Below, piece by piece: positions 1-10,377 of a DNA stretch of 54,586 nt; within the stretch, counting starts at the first letter, position 1; the number at the start of each line of letters is the position of its first letter. Under the pieces are notes generated by a model. The model saw nothing but the letters and a program-made list of their open reading frames with translations, was not told the origin of the DNA and did no database searches. Source of the DNA: Acrasis kona (lineage: Eukaryota; Heterolobosea; Eutetramitea; Acrasida; Acrasidae); assembly GCA_026419775.2 (NCBI GenBank), contig JAOPGA020000556.1:1-54586 (forward strand), in the 5' to 3' direction. Position numbers and translations under genes: made by a program.

Positions 1-1
1 T

Positions 2-575
2 GAATACCACATTAAAGCGTCTGTAGATATAGACAAATTAAACAAAAGCGAACAAAAATTCCTACTTCGCCTCCGCTCCAACCAGCTTTGTACTCTGTCA
101 AAGATGCGTTACTGGAGCAACAATCCAAATTATGACACCAAATGTCCTCGGTGTCATTCATCACATGAAGACCAGCAACATTTGCTTCTTGACTGTCGCT
201 ATAATAAAACTAAATTACATGATGCGATGGTCAGAATCAATAAGGTTATCCAGGATAATCTGAAACCTGGCTTTAGTTATTCGAGGCATTTTTAAATTTT
301 GGGGAGCGCCATATTATTTGACGCAGCGTGGAATTGAAGGAAGCGAAGAAATGTCAGAGTTGCCGGAAGATTGGAAGAGGTCCATTTATGCTAGTATGCT
401 AGGATATGTTAGTATGGACACTTTCAAGCGATTCAACAAGCACTTTAGAGTTCTCAAGCCTCTCTCTGTACTCCGAAAAATCTCTACAATACTCATGGAA
501 ACTTCCCGTTCCATTTGGACCGCTCGATGTGTTTACAAGGCAAACTGTGAACACAAGCAATTACCTTCTCGGTGA
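2..575 (+). mobile_element. 3' end of a LINE-like non-LTR retrotransposon
   Basis: The first 294 bases, open from base 2, encode the end of a retrotransposon polyprotein with a zinc-knuckle-like CPRC...H...LLLDC motif (about 134-190). LINEs of the Jockey/R1/I type carry such a motif after RNase H. A second stretch in another frame (about 279-575) continues with WTARC-type text, so one frameshift lies near 275-290. An AATAAA follows at 641. The reverse transcriptase lies left of the window. The zinc-knuckle and end position are seen; the family is inferred. A host Cys/His protein is a less likely alternative. Confidence 0.55.
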
Positions 576-588
576 TTTGTATATATAA

Positions 589-1444
589 TTTTTTGTGTAA
601 GGTAACTCATCAATAACCATTGACGGGGGTTGTAAAACTACCAATAAACTTTCAGGCTTATCCCTGTTTTCTAAAAAAACACATACAGTAAAATTAAAAA
701 ACTGACTGACAGAAATACAAATAAAGAATAATCATATAGACACTAGTAAAACTAACACATATGGTTACATGATCAATTCTAAGATATTTATTCCTAACAT
801 TATAGTATCCTTTTTATACTAATCCAAGAGCTTATAACTGACTAGTCCATTAGTTGTCTATCATCTACAATTGTTATTACTGACTTCCTTATTAATGTAT
901 CTCTTTTGGACTCTTCATAGTTGATTCTAAATATAATATATTACAATAACAGCGGACTTGATTTTTGTGTTGCAGGCTTTAAACCCTCACAGATTCAGGG
1001 TGATCCAAACAGAGTTGAGTTTGATCATATATCAAGGAGTGAATAGAAGATTGTAGAGCATATCGTGATATTTTAAAAAGTGTAAGACAGTTAGCAAGAA
1101 AAGAGCATTTGAGCATTTGATACAGCTTCACATTCGCTGTATTGGCATGGCTTGCGGTCTTTATAACTTTAAGAAAGCGTGTGGTGAATTTTCTATCAAC
1201 AAAGTGGATATGTAATAAAAATGTATTGTATTACAAATAAAGTGTTTAATATAATGCATGCTTTATAATTTAATACACGTTATTATACGAGTTATTGAGT
1301 TATAACAGTCAAAAGAGTTCTATTGAAATAAAAGAAAATTCATTTTACTTGTTGTGATATTCTTTGTAATTTTTAACTTAATCATTTTTAAGTTCAGTTA
1401 ATTTAAACATTTTTAAGTTTAGTTAACTTTTTTAAAATATTAAT
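589..1444. other. A+T-rich intergenic stretch, no convincing gene
   Basis: I see no confident gene. A short open stretch near 1,120-1,215 ends in tandem stops (text GMACGLYNFKKACGEFS), but it has no start or recognisable domain. A+T content rises sharply from about 1,210. A 20-base direct repeat with two mismatches (CATTTTTAAGTT type) lies at 1,383-1,402 and 1,408-1,427, just before the next ORF. Confidence 0.5.
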
Positions 1445-2359
1445 ATGAAGGTTTTAAACTGTTTATTATCAAACATTGATCAATTATTTATTAATTTATT
1501 ATCAGATTTTTCTACTAAATATGCCATATCATATTTAAAACATTGTTTATTGAAAAATTTTAATATTGAACTTTTAAAAAAAATAATTGTTTTAAAAACA
1601 AGAAATGAAAATATTTTATTTATTGAAGAAGCTATTCAGCTTATATTAATCTGTCCCAATGATTCATTTTTGGCAGTTATTAGTCCTAAATTACTTACTT
1701 ATAATGGTTATACAGAGCATTTAAAAATGTTAATTAATAATATACATCCAATTTACACACATATATATGATAATGGAGTATACATTGACAAAGAATATTA
1801 TTCATTATATTGTGGATTTTCTACAATTCTTGAAAATGAAAATATACCATATAATACTAGATATAACATATATAATAATCGTCAAAGATTAAGATATTGT
1901 TTAATATTAATATTTCGTAAATTAAATAGGAAAGTATTATTACATGGAATGTATGGAAATTTTTTTGAAAGTTTATGGGAAAAAAACATTTTAAAGGCAG
2001 AGATATTATTAGAAAAAATATTAAAAATTGAAATAGATTTATTAATCGATATAATTGTACCTTTATTTCAATTTCATTGGTTTGAAGCATCTAAATTTTT
2101 ATCAATGCAAATTATAAATAGATTTAATAACCTTAATAATATATTAAAAAGAAAAATTATATTTTATTATATACAATCAAAAATATTTCTAAATGAAATT
2201 CAAGATGATAAACTTTTTAAAACACTTTTTAAACAAGTTAATAATATGGGATTTGATAAATATTATATATTCCAATCAAAAAATTTACTTAGTTCTACAA
2301 AATTTGGAAAAAATATTACTTATGTATTATCTGATATTATAATTTATACTTTCTTATAA
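1445..2359 (+). CDS. Unrecognised intronless ORF in an A+T-rich island
   Basis: The 304-residue ORF starts with ATG, ends with TAA and has no intron. It is rich in Ile, Leu, Asn, Lys and Tyr, with A/T in nearly every third position. Its content is mostly helical hydrophobic/charged alternation, with no signal peptide, metal-binding cluster or known motif. Base composition differs strongly from neighbouring genes, which have mixed third positions. It lies between a LINE tail and a DIRS-type element. A horizontally acquired or virus-derived gene, or a fast-evolving orphan, would all fit; none can be shown here. Being open for 304 codons in such A+T-rich DNA argues for selection. Confidence 0.55.
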   Translation: MKVLNCLLSNIDQLFINLLSDFSTKYAISYLKHCLLKNFNIELLKKIIVLKTRNENILFIEEAIQLILICPNDSFLAVISPKLLTYNGYTEHLKMLINNIHPIYTHIYDNGVYIDKEYYSLYCGFSTILENENIPYNTRYNIYNNRQRLRYCLILIFRKLNRKVLLHGMYGNFFESLWEKNILKAEILLEKILKIEIDLLIDIIVPLFQFHWFEASKFLSMQIINRFNNLNNILKRKIIFYYIQSKIFLNEIQDDKLFKTLFKQVNNMGFDKYYIFQSKNLLSSTKFGKNITYVLSDIIIYTFL

Positions 2360-2967
2360 AGTAAAAATAAATTAAAATTATACCTAACTAGAGAACTTCT
2401 ACCTCCCAGTGCCGTTTGANAANGAAACATTCTTGGGATACAGATAGTCTGGCATCAAGGACGGAGAAGTCCCTTGCTAGTGTTAAATCTAAAAGAACAC
2501 TAGACATGGTTTATNCNAGCACCTCCTTTCAGACGGGATTTGGAGGTGGAAGAAGTAGAGGATTCCACCGACTCATGACTACATTCTTCATCCAAAATCA
2601 GATTTCCAGGGTGGTCGCCTTCGATTTTTCCACAAAAATTGGACAAAATACAAAACTGCCAAAAAGATTGTTCATTGAATTGCCTATGAAGGATATCAAG
2701 TATCGGGATGTAGGGGTTAATTCGAAACTTACGATGAATCAACAGGAGTGGTTCGACTCGTACATAGAAGAAGTTGTATAATTGAAGATTGTGAGAAAAG
2801 TATCCCTAGAAGAGATAGTGCAGTGTTGGCCAGCACCGATACATCAGATTCCAAAGAAACTAATCTGGAGGGAGATTATAGATCTAAGGACTGTAAATCA
2901 CAATTGGGACACACAGAAATTCAAAATAGAGACGGTAGAGATTCTAGCATCACTTCTCTGAGCAGGT

Positions 2968-4159
2968 ATGTTTTTAACATCGATAGATTTGGTTTCGGGA
3001 TACAATCACCTCAGCATGCACAAAGACATGGAGGGCTCTATCGTTCAAGCACAAAGGAAAATACTTCCAGTACACGACCATGCCATTCGGTCTGAATGTC
3101 GCACCATGGGCATTCACAAAGGTCATCAGAGAAGTTATCAAAATTCTGCATTCTTACGGAATCATGGCTTTCAGTTATCTGGACGACATCGTCATTTTGG
3201 CACCATCTATCGAGGAGTCTCGCCGTGCTACAAACATCGCAGTCAACGTTTTTCAGGAGCTGGGGTGGATAATTTCAAAAGAAAAGTCACAGTTAGAGCC
3301 AACTCAAAATTTGAATCACCTAGGGGTATGCTTCGATACAGTCAAGGGTGGTTTGTATATCCCGTCAGAGAAAGTAGACCTATACGAAAACTGGACTCAA
3401 GAGATCTTGGACAGAAGCTCTGTTCCCCTCCGGCATCTGGCTTCAGTGATGGGAAAACTAAATTTCTCCACAGTAGTCATTCACTGGTTGCGCCCTCACA
3501 TTTTCGCGCTGCAGTCGGCAATCACTGGAAGAGCAAAACAACATGGTTGGAACTCATACATCAAGGTCGATACTCAGATAAGATCATCACTCCGTCATTG
3601 TTTAAACCTGATGAGAACAAAAAATTTCAGAAGATTTGGATGTCCAACATACAATTTTGGCAACAGACAGTTCCAAGTTTGCATTTGGGTGTTTTACAAA
3701 ACTGCAGTACTGGGTCGTTGGACAGACGCAATGGCATCAAACCATATAAATCATTTGGAATTGGAGGCGTTCCATTCTATTCTCCAAGAGTACTGCGGCA
3801 CAGTATTAAATCACAACTCTTACATTCACGCTTTCACAGACAACATGACCGCGATGTCTTATCTCAAGAAAGGCTGCGGAGAGGTTTCCCAGCTATCCGA
3901 AATCGCTCGGCGTATATGGGATCTTTGCCTAAATTACAACATAAACATTTGCAAGGTCTCTTGGGTCCTCTCGGAGCTCAACGTAGAATCAGACAATCTG
4001 TCCCGACTATCAGAAAAAGAGTTCTACGAAGTGACCACTTCTCGCAGACGCCAAAGCTGGGGTGTATCATCAGAAGGTTACGCGGCTATTCGAGACAAGT
4101 TCGGACCGTTCTCGGTCGAAAAGAGACGCATTCCTAGAACCTTGGATAGACAGATTTAA
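2968..4159 (+). other. Reverse transcriptase/RNase H part of the DIRS-type element
   Basis: The YLDD active-site box of reverse transcriptase is visible near 3,174-3,190 (SYLDDIVIL). RNase H-like text follows (FTDNMTAMSYLKKG near 3,834-3,875), as does the terminal NLSR-type motif common in DIRS and chromovirus RNase H (about 3,990-4,010). In DIRS-like elements this protein copies element RNA into DNA, which is then inserted by the recombinase encoded next door. Treated as a fossil; no reconstruction is attempted. Confidence 0.75.
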
Positions 4160-4174
4160 CAAAATGGAGAATTA

Positions 4175-5368
4175 TTGCGTTCCACCATTACCACTGATAC
4201 TCCCTACCTTGTTACAGATGACTCGAGAAGGTGCGGTGGGAACAATAGTTACTCCTGTTTGGCGCTCGGCAACTTGGTGGCCATTGTTGCAGATCGTTAC
4301 TACGACCTCGATGGACGTCAGTCACTGGGTGGTTGCTCAAGTGGACACGGAAATAATGAAGAACAAGGCTTGGAAGAATTGGAGGGCGTCGAAAATAGAC
4401 TGCAGAAGATTCAGGAACGACAGTTGGCTGAAATTAGAGCCCGACCGAAAGACAAGATCTTAGCGGCATCGACCAAAACCAGATATTTGAGAGAGCTAGA
4501 ACGCTTTGAGACGTGGTGTCTTTGGTTTGGTCATCAGTTTTTTCCATTTTTAGAGATTCCGGTACAATTGTATTTGAACGACATGCTTGAGAATAACCCT
4601 GGGGCTTCAATCCGTCATTTTTCTGCTGATTTGAAGCTATTATCTGATATTTTTGGTATCCCTAATCCGGTAGCTCTCCCTCACGTTGTCGCGCTCAAGA
4701 GTGATCTTTACAATATATGGGATCGTACTCATACTCGTAAACGCACAGATCCATTGCCTGTGCAAGCTGTTCTTTTGTATGCTCGCAATAAGCCTTACGG
4801 CCTCTCAGATTTTGAATACACTCGCAACATTGCTATTTATTCTATTGGTTTACGTTGTTTACTTCGTCCAGGTGAAGTGATTAAGCTGAATTATTCCTCC
4901 TTCCACTTCCACAAGCTTGCCAATGGCAAACACGCTGTGACAATAGATCTCTGTGTCACTAAGACAGATAGAACTGGTACTGATTCTAAACTTACTTTTG
5001 AAGAAGCGGACAACTTATCCTTTGCATGTCCTTACCAGGCTCTGGTGCTTTATACCCGATGTTGTAATTCTCATTTCAATCGTTTTTTGACTCTTAAAGA
5101 GCAGTTTTTTAAATTAGCTGATGGTACTAATATTACACATCAAGATATCACAGATGTTCTTCGGCATATAGTGGCGCATGCAGGTTTACTTAATTTAAAT
5201 ATTTCTGGTAGAAGCATGAGACCGGTAGGAGCCACTGTTCTTGCGGCGGCTGGTTTTGACTATGGACAAATCAAATCTATAGGACGGTGGAAGACGGATA
5301 CAGCAATGAGATATATCAGAACTATTGAGGTTGTGTTAGCCTGGTTGACAGGTATTTCGGTATTATGA
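4175..5368 (+). other. Tyrosine recombinase part of the DIRS-type element
   Basis: One open frame of about 397 codons contains an N-terminal SAM-like helical region (TKTRYLRELERF near 4,468). The C-terminal phage-integrase fold follows, with the first active-site Arg in LLRPGE (near 4,860) and the late block MRPVGATVLAAAG...IGRW...YIR (about 5,214-5,325). This is the DNA-joining enzyme of DIRS/Ngaro elements. It abuts the RT region with only a few bases between, as is usual in the family. This part looks intact by reading frame alone. Confidence 0.75.
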
Positions 5369-5420
5369 CTAATCAATTGGTGGTGATAACTTATAAGGTT
5401 AGGTTATCAGTGCGCATTTC

Positions 5421-5586
5421 TATGAGGAGACCCGAAAGGGCCATAGTTTTGTAAGAATCTGTGATGTGACCAGTAGAAGCAGGCCACAGATTAAGCATAC
5501 CATGGTGATCTATATTTAGACCATAGTTAGTGCAAGGGAACCACACTATCGCATTCAATCAACTATGAGGTGACCCTGAAGGGCCA
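5421..5586 (+). repeat. Short direct repeats in the 3' tail of the DIRS-type element
   Basis: TATGAGGAGACCCGAAAGGG (5,421 onward) recurs as TATGAGGTGACCCTGAAGGG (5,564 onward), each followed by CCA. A second pair, around CCATAGTT, lies at 5,441 and 5,521. Closely spaced repeats downstream of the recombinase resemble the split direct repeats of Ngaro-type elements. The matching left copy was not found. Confidence 0.5.
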
Positions 5587-5785
5587 GAGACAAAAGATGG
5601 CAGCAGATAGCCAACGATAGTGAATTTGAGAATAAGAAATGAGCAATGAAGTCATAATACATGCAATATTGCTTTAGAGATGTAGAACATGGAGTACTTT
5701 AAAGGCACAATCACAAGGGATCGCTTATGTCAAACCTATTGAGTAAAAAACACCATTTATTTTATAAACAGTGTCTGCGTTGTAA

Positions 5786-6187
5786 CTTAATGATACATAT
5801 ATCCACACTGAACATGTATACACTACATCAAAAGAGCAGGTACCAACCATTGAAGGCTTTCCATCTATTGATGTTTTAGAAACATTTTTCAATCAATCAT
5901 CAAATTTAGATTTAGAGCAGCAGGTGTCATGTGAGGATCTTGTGAGGAAGGTACATAAGCACAGTACCCATGGTGTTGGTCATAACATATTCCTTATCAG
6001 AAAATGTGACAATCCAAACTGCTGTGCACCTCGCTGTGATATTTCTTGGTGGAACTTATTTAACAAGTTTGATGGTTTTTTAGCCATGCCTGTAAATGCA
6101 TCCTATAAGTTGAAAATGAACCTCCATGCTTTCTTTGTGAAGTGGTCAAAGATGTGGAGAATTACATTGTACCTAATAAAGTGCTAA
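5786..6187 (+). pseudogene. Relic of an unknown protein with a KCxNPxCC motif
   Basis: The frame is open from 5,786 without a good start. It holds a Cys-rich stretch, KCDNPNCCAPRC (about 5,995-6,035), preceded by HSTHGVGH, and then a Trp-rich segment. The layout resembles zinc-binding regions of repeated, transposon-associated invertebrate and protist proteins, but I cannot name the family. Reading quality falls towards the right end and the piece looks broken. It lies directly behind the DIRS tail and may be cargo, a second element or a host relic. Confidence 0.4.
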
Positions 6188-6266
6188 AATCTCCGGTCTT
6201 TCTAAGAGTAGTTTGACTTCCAATGAAAAAATAATTCATAGAATAAATAAATATTATAATATTTTA

Positions 6267-6899
6267 TTAACAAGGTTTCGGGGTACCTATTATCTCAGAA
6301 TTAACACTAGATATTGATAAATCTTCTTCTGGCACCTGAGCCGTAGTATCATCACTATCATACCCCGTGAACGGGCGAACTACATCAAACACTGCCGTTG
6401 ATATCTTGTAATGTGCAATTCCGTAGAGGAAAAGACCAACAACCCCAACTATATAGCCCAAATACAAAAAAAAGAAGGCGACAATCGTAGCCTCATTGGA
6501 TTTTTCCGAGCAATCAAAGTTATACTGAGAAATCAGGCCACTGAAAGTCGATACACCCAGGAAAAGTTGGCCCACGCCTTGCATAGAGACTGAAATGTTT
6601 ACCAGCCACTTCCTTAATGGGACATTTTCTGAGATCCTCTTTATACCTCTTTGGGAAGACACTATCTCAATAATTAATATGGCTGTTTGACCCAACCAGT
6701 ATGAAGATGTCCCAATCATGCTAAAATATGGGCTTATGTGTTTTAATTCATCCACAGTTTGATTACCGGGACAGCTGATGATAATATCCATGGTGCTACC
6801 CACGGTGGTTGTGGTAGTGGATAAAAAAACAATTACCACAAGTATCCACAGGATAATATTGAGACAACGTATTTGATTCATTGTGTATGAAAATGACAA
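6267..6899 (-). CDS. Four-transmembrane protein, function unknown
   Basis: The 210-residue single-exon ORF has four hydrophobic spans: about 12-33 (IILWILVVIVFL), 64-80, 96-118 and 138-163 (FFFLYLGYIVGVVGLFLYG). A polar, acidic C-terminal tail of about 45 residues follows. Two Met codons (residues 1 and 7) could start it; the second directly precedes the first membrane span. The short loop before span 2 holds one Cys and an NQT glycosylation site. The topology recalls tetraspanning (claudin- or tetraspanin-like) proteins, but the CCG signature is absent. It is transcribed away from the dioxygenase gene. Confidence 0.6.
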   Translation of the reverse strand: MSFSYTMNQIRCLNIILWILVVIVFLSTTTTTVGSTMDIIISCPGNQTVDELKHISPYFSMIGTSSYWLGQTAILIIEIVSSQRGIKRISENVPLRKWLVNISVSMQGVGQLFLGVSTFSGLISQYNFDCSEKSNEATIVAFFFLYLGYIVGVVGLFLYGIAHYKISTAVFDVVRPFTGYDSDDTTAQVPEEDLSISSVNSEIIGTPKPC

Positions 6900-7163
6900 A
6901 TGACAAATGACATTCCATCATGTTCTATTTGGGATAATTCAGGGTAAAATACTGGGCACTTATTGGTCCTGTTACAGGAAATATATTTCGAAAAGGAAGG
7001 AGAAGCGGCTTTTGTCAAAATCAACATAACACGCAGATACCTAGGGAATCTGGAAACAACTCAATTAGGTAAAGAGAGCAAAATGGTCAACTCTATTGTT
7101 TATTTTTAAGGAAGGCAATCCAAACAGAAATGACGCCAACATACACCACGCGCACTATCAAAC

Positions 7164-9177
7164 ATGCCATCACAAACAGTAGAACAAACTCATAGCTTCC
7201 AATCATATGACCCCTCTACAAAAAAGTTCAAACACGATAAAACCACCAAGGTTATTAAGAAGAAAAGTTCTCCCAAGATATCAACGCCAAAAGAAGTCAT
7301 CCCAGGGGACACCATCTTGAAAGCAAGTAAAGATACCATGGAAACAACCACGGATGTTGAAGAAAAAGAAGACATTCCAGAATTGATACGGAAGTGGAAG
7401 TACCATGCAGGAGAGAAAGACGGACAAGAGTTGCTTTGCTTTACACGGGAAGACCTCCAGGCTTGCTTACAATCTGTACTTGAGGTTGGCAGTGGACAAA
7501 GAATAAGTGACATGATTTTACACATTCGACAGAAAATGGTTGGTGGAAGAGCAGCAAGGACCTGTAAAAATTATCCGCTTGGTAAATTGTCAGAGGCAGA
7601 CTTTAAAAGATGGGTTGACAGCTTTCCAGAAGACATCAAAATAAGCCCAACTACAATGTCAAGACCAAGAAGAGAATTATTTGGTAAAAGTGCATCAGAT
7701 CCAGCAGTTACAATTACTTTGAATAATGCCGATCATTTGAGCAAGTTCCAAATGCTCCAAAAAATTGGTGGCATTTNTATTGGGATGAAAGAGCAACTGG
7801 TGTTAAAAGATACTTTAAACTGAACAAAGCTGTGTTTAGATACAATATAACTCTTCGGTTCCTGTATGTAGATTTTTCTTATAGGGTTTTCCAGCCAACT
7901 ATTTCTGATGAAGAAGATGATGATGTATTCAAGTTTGAATGGGTATCCGTGTAAAATAAATTCAATTGTAATCTTCATCTGTGTTGTTTGAATCTGGAGA
8001 TATCTCAAGTTGTTTGTTAGTTTCAGACCGAGGAAGCTGTAGTACTGGTAAAGAGGAAGCAATTCCTGTAGGTTGCACCTCTTATAAAGATGAGGCCACA
8101 TTTTTTATTGGATGTGCATCTTTGCCCGTCGAACAGACAACAAACTCTGTACAACAGATTGACAATGAGTGTAACCATGATGATAATGAGCAGAAGAAAA
8201 AGAAACGCAAGAACAGGAGAACTCGCGGTCAACGTTTCAAAAGATACGTGGAGAAGTACCGAAATCAGTATCAAATGCTCCCACACATTACTCACGACTT
8301 CTCGTTGAAAGAAGCCATGGAAAATACCGCAAAGGAGAAGAAGTTAAATCAAGACCCTTTACACTATTTTGACGACAGTGCGGTGCACGTTGATAACCAA
8401 GGAACGCCAATAGTTGTAAGAATCAACAACTTCTTCACTGAAAGTGAGTGTACTTTTATACGAGAAATTATTGGTACAATGTCTAATGCAGTCGCGCCGT
8501 CCAAATGCCAAGGAACCAGACATGAAACGAAAAAGAAGGCCACGAAGTCNAAATCTCAAAAACATGGTACAGTTGGTTCATACCATCATGCTTACTGGTA
8601 TGAGAGAGTACGGGCTCCAAAGCCTCATTTCTCAAAAGAAACATTAGAGTGCAGAAGCAATGGTGATGTAACTGCATTTTTAAAGGCAATGCAGGAGACA
8701 ACATTAAAGGTGTCCGCTTTTTTGAAAGCATTCGATCCAGAAATTTATGATATCTGTTTGAGAAGAGTAAAGAAGATTACAGAACATCAACCAAATCATT
8801 TATATTTTGGAGAAGAAAATGCATTTTCCGGAAGAGCCTTCAATATTAACCAACAAACACTTTTACATCAGGACAAATGTGACATCATTAATGGGTGGAC
8901 TTTTCTAAATTGCGTTGGTGAATTCAAAGGAGGACGTCTCGACATACTACAACTAAGAGCATCTTTCAAGTATGAGTGTGGAGATTTAATTGTTTTTAGG
9001 TCAAATCCCCTTTGGCACAAATTGGAAACTTGGTCTGGAGAATGCCGTTACTCTGTAATACACTTTTTCCACCAAGAGTTAATTGATGACATCAATGATG
9101 TAGGAGTAGACACAAGTACAGTTGGCATCGCAGTTCCTAAAATTAAGGAGGAAATCAAACATTTTAATAAAAATTGA
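7164..9177 (+). CDS. TET/JBP-like 2-oxoglutarate/Fe(II) dioxygenase (two-exon model)
   Basis: The C-terminal half has the dioxygenase pattern: HxD (His 8,866-8,868, Asp 8,872-8,874), the distal His in LWHKLE (9,016-9,018) and the 2-oxoglutarate Arg in ECRYSV (9,046-9,048). GGRL and YECGDLIVFRS blocks between them are characteristic of the TET/JBP clade, which oxidises methyl groups on DNA bases. A basic KKKKRKNRRTRG stretch precedes it, suggesting a nuclear protein. The N-terminal ORF from ATG 7,164 is a basic region of unknown fold. An N at 7,777 hides a frame change; downstream text runs to TAA 7,952. I propose an intron at 7,951-8,009, because the second ORF has no early ATG. Alternatively these are two genes. 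Confidence 0.6.
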
Positions 9178-10377
9178 AATTGTTTTCATCAAAGCAATTA
9201 TCACGTGACGATGTATTCACAGTGCTAATTATGAAATATTTTTTATCTGGTGTTGTACTAGTATAGAGATTGTTGGCTTTGATCTTCCGAAAACTTTTGA
9301 ATCGTTGTGACATTTGTTGAATTCTTGCTTCAATCCATTCCCTTGACAATTACAATCAACCAAAAAAATGCTTTGCATAGATGGTTGGATCTTATGACAA
9401 GCACATGCTGCAGCAAATAACAAGGGCGGAGTATGGAGTCGCATTATTAAGAGATGTATTGACCTACCATTACTCCACCTTTTGCAACGCTAACTATAAC
9501 AATGTATACCATTACACCTACATCTTAACGTATTTTACGTTGTTGCAATACGCTCATATATGTTGTCTGGTTGTAACTTTTATCCATTTCACAATGACCT
9601 AAGAAGAGGATAGTATGCCAACACCTCTGATACACTTCATCCAAGAATGACCAGTAATAAACATGGCCACAATGACCAACTTAAATTTATCTAAAAGAGG
9701 GAGTGATTAGTGGTGGCCCAACATGGACAGGGCTTTATTCATTGCATAATCTGTGATGGGAATGTTATTTTTTCATGTAATGTGAGCGTGTTGATAACGA
9801 CTTTAATGTTGCTGCTGTGATTGGTTGTTGATTAACATTCCATTCAGCACGACATAGTAAATAATGACAAGGTCATCAAGCAGATGAGCTAGGCTTAATG
9901 TTTGGACCTCTTCTTCTGACCGATTCGATGCCAGTGTTGAATATAACCTTCGTAGATGGAACATTTAGAATTTGCACCGTTTAGAAGTTTAAGTTCAATC
10001 TGCAAGTTTAGAAGTTTCCCGCAGGAGGAGTTTTTGAATTGTGCTCAGAGGTCAAAATATTCTGACAAACTCTACCAACATTAATTTGTCTAGTTATTGT
10101 ACTGGCTAGTTATTGTACCAGGATGTAATGGTTTCGAACTTGACAAGACCTTCTCGTTAGATGTTGTATCACTCTATAATTGAGATAGTTCCAATCTAAC
10201 CTGTGAAGGTTCTAGTTCTATAAGCTGCGGGAAACATTGCAAAGCGTGCTTCTAATATTAGAGAGGTACGTGCAATGGTTCTAAAACTCCTTCGGGTTAA
10301 TATAATTCTTATCTGATGAAAGAAGCTTCTATTACAATAAAGCAATGTTTATTGATTTAGATCACAGATTAAATGTT
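9178..10377. other. Long intergenic stretch, no supported gene
   Basis: Several short ORFs occur on both strands, but none has a domain, good composition or splice-consistent extension. The stretch contains a 16-base tandem repeat (CTAGTTATTGTACTGG, 10,090-10,121, imperfect second copy) and a repeated TTTAGAAGTTT around 9,980-10,015. The right edge holds the 3' flank of the N-acetyltransferase gene, with an AATAAA in plus orientation at 10,335. Confidence 0.5.

Larger units (their letters stand above)
2385..5640 (+). mobile_element. DIRS/Ngaro-type tyrosine-recombinase retrotransposon, degraded copy
   Basis: The parts lie in DIRS order: a reverse transcriptase and RNase H region (about 2,970-4,159), then a tyrosine recombinase (about 4,175-5,368), then a tail with short direct repeats (5,421-5,443 and 5,564-5,586). 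The order RT, RNase H, YR, with no integrase and no long terminal repeats, separates DIRS-like elements from LTR elements. The left part (2,416-3,095) is split among frames and contains ambiguous bases. I estimate a few breaks in the left half, while the right half looks whole. The left edge is approximate because no left repeat was identified. It looks moderately recent. Confidence 0.8.

Noticed and set aside
2500-2742. Minus-strand ORF inside the DIRS-type element
   Set aside because: Antisense shadow of element sequence with ambiguous bases.
9229-9602. Short ORFs on both strands after the dioxygenase gene
   Set aside because: No start context, domain or splice-consistent extension.
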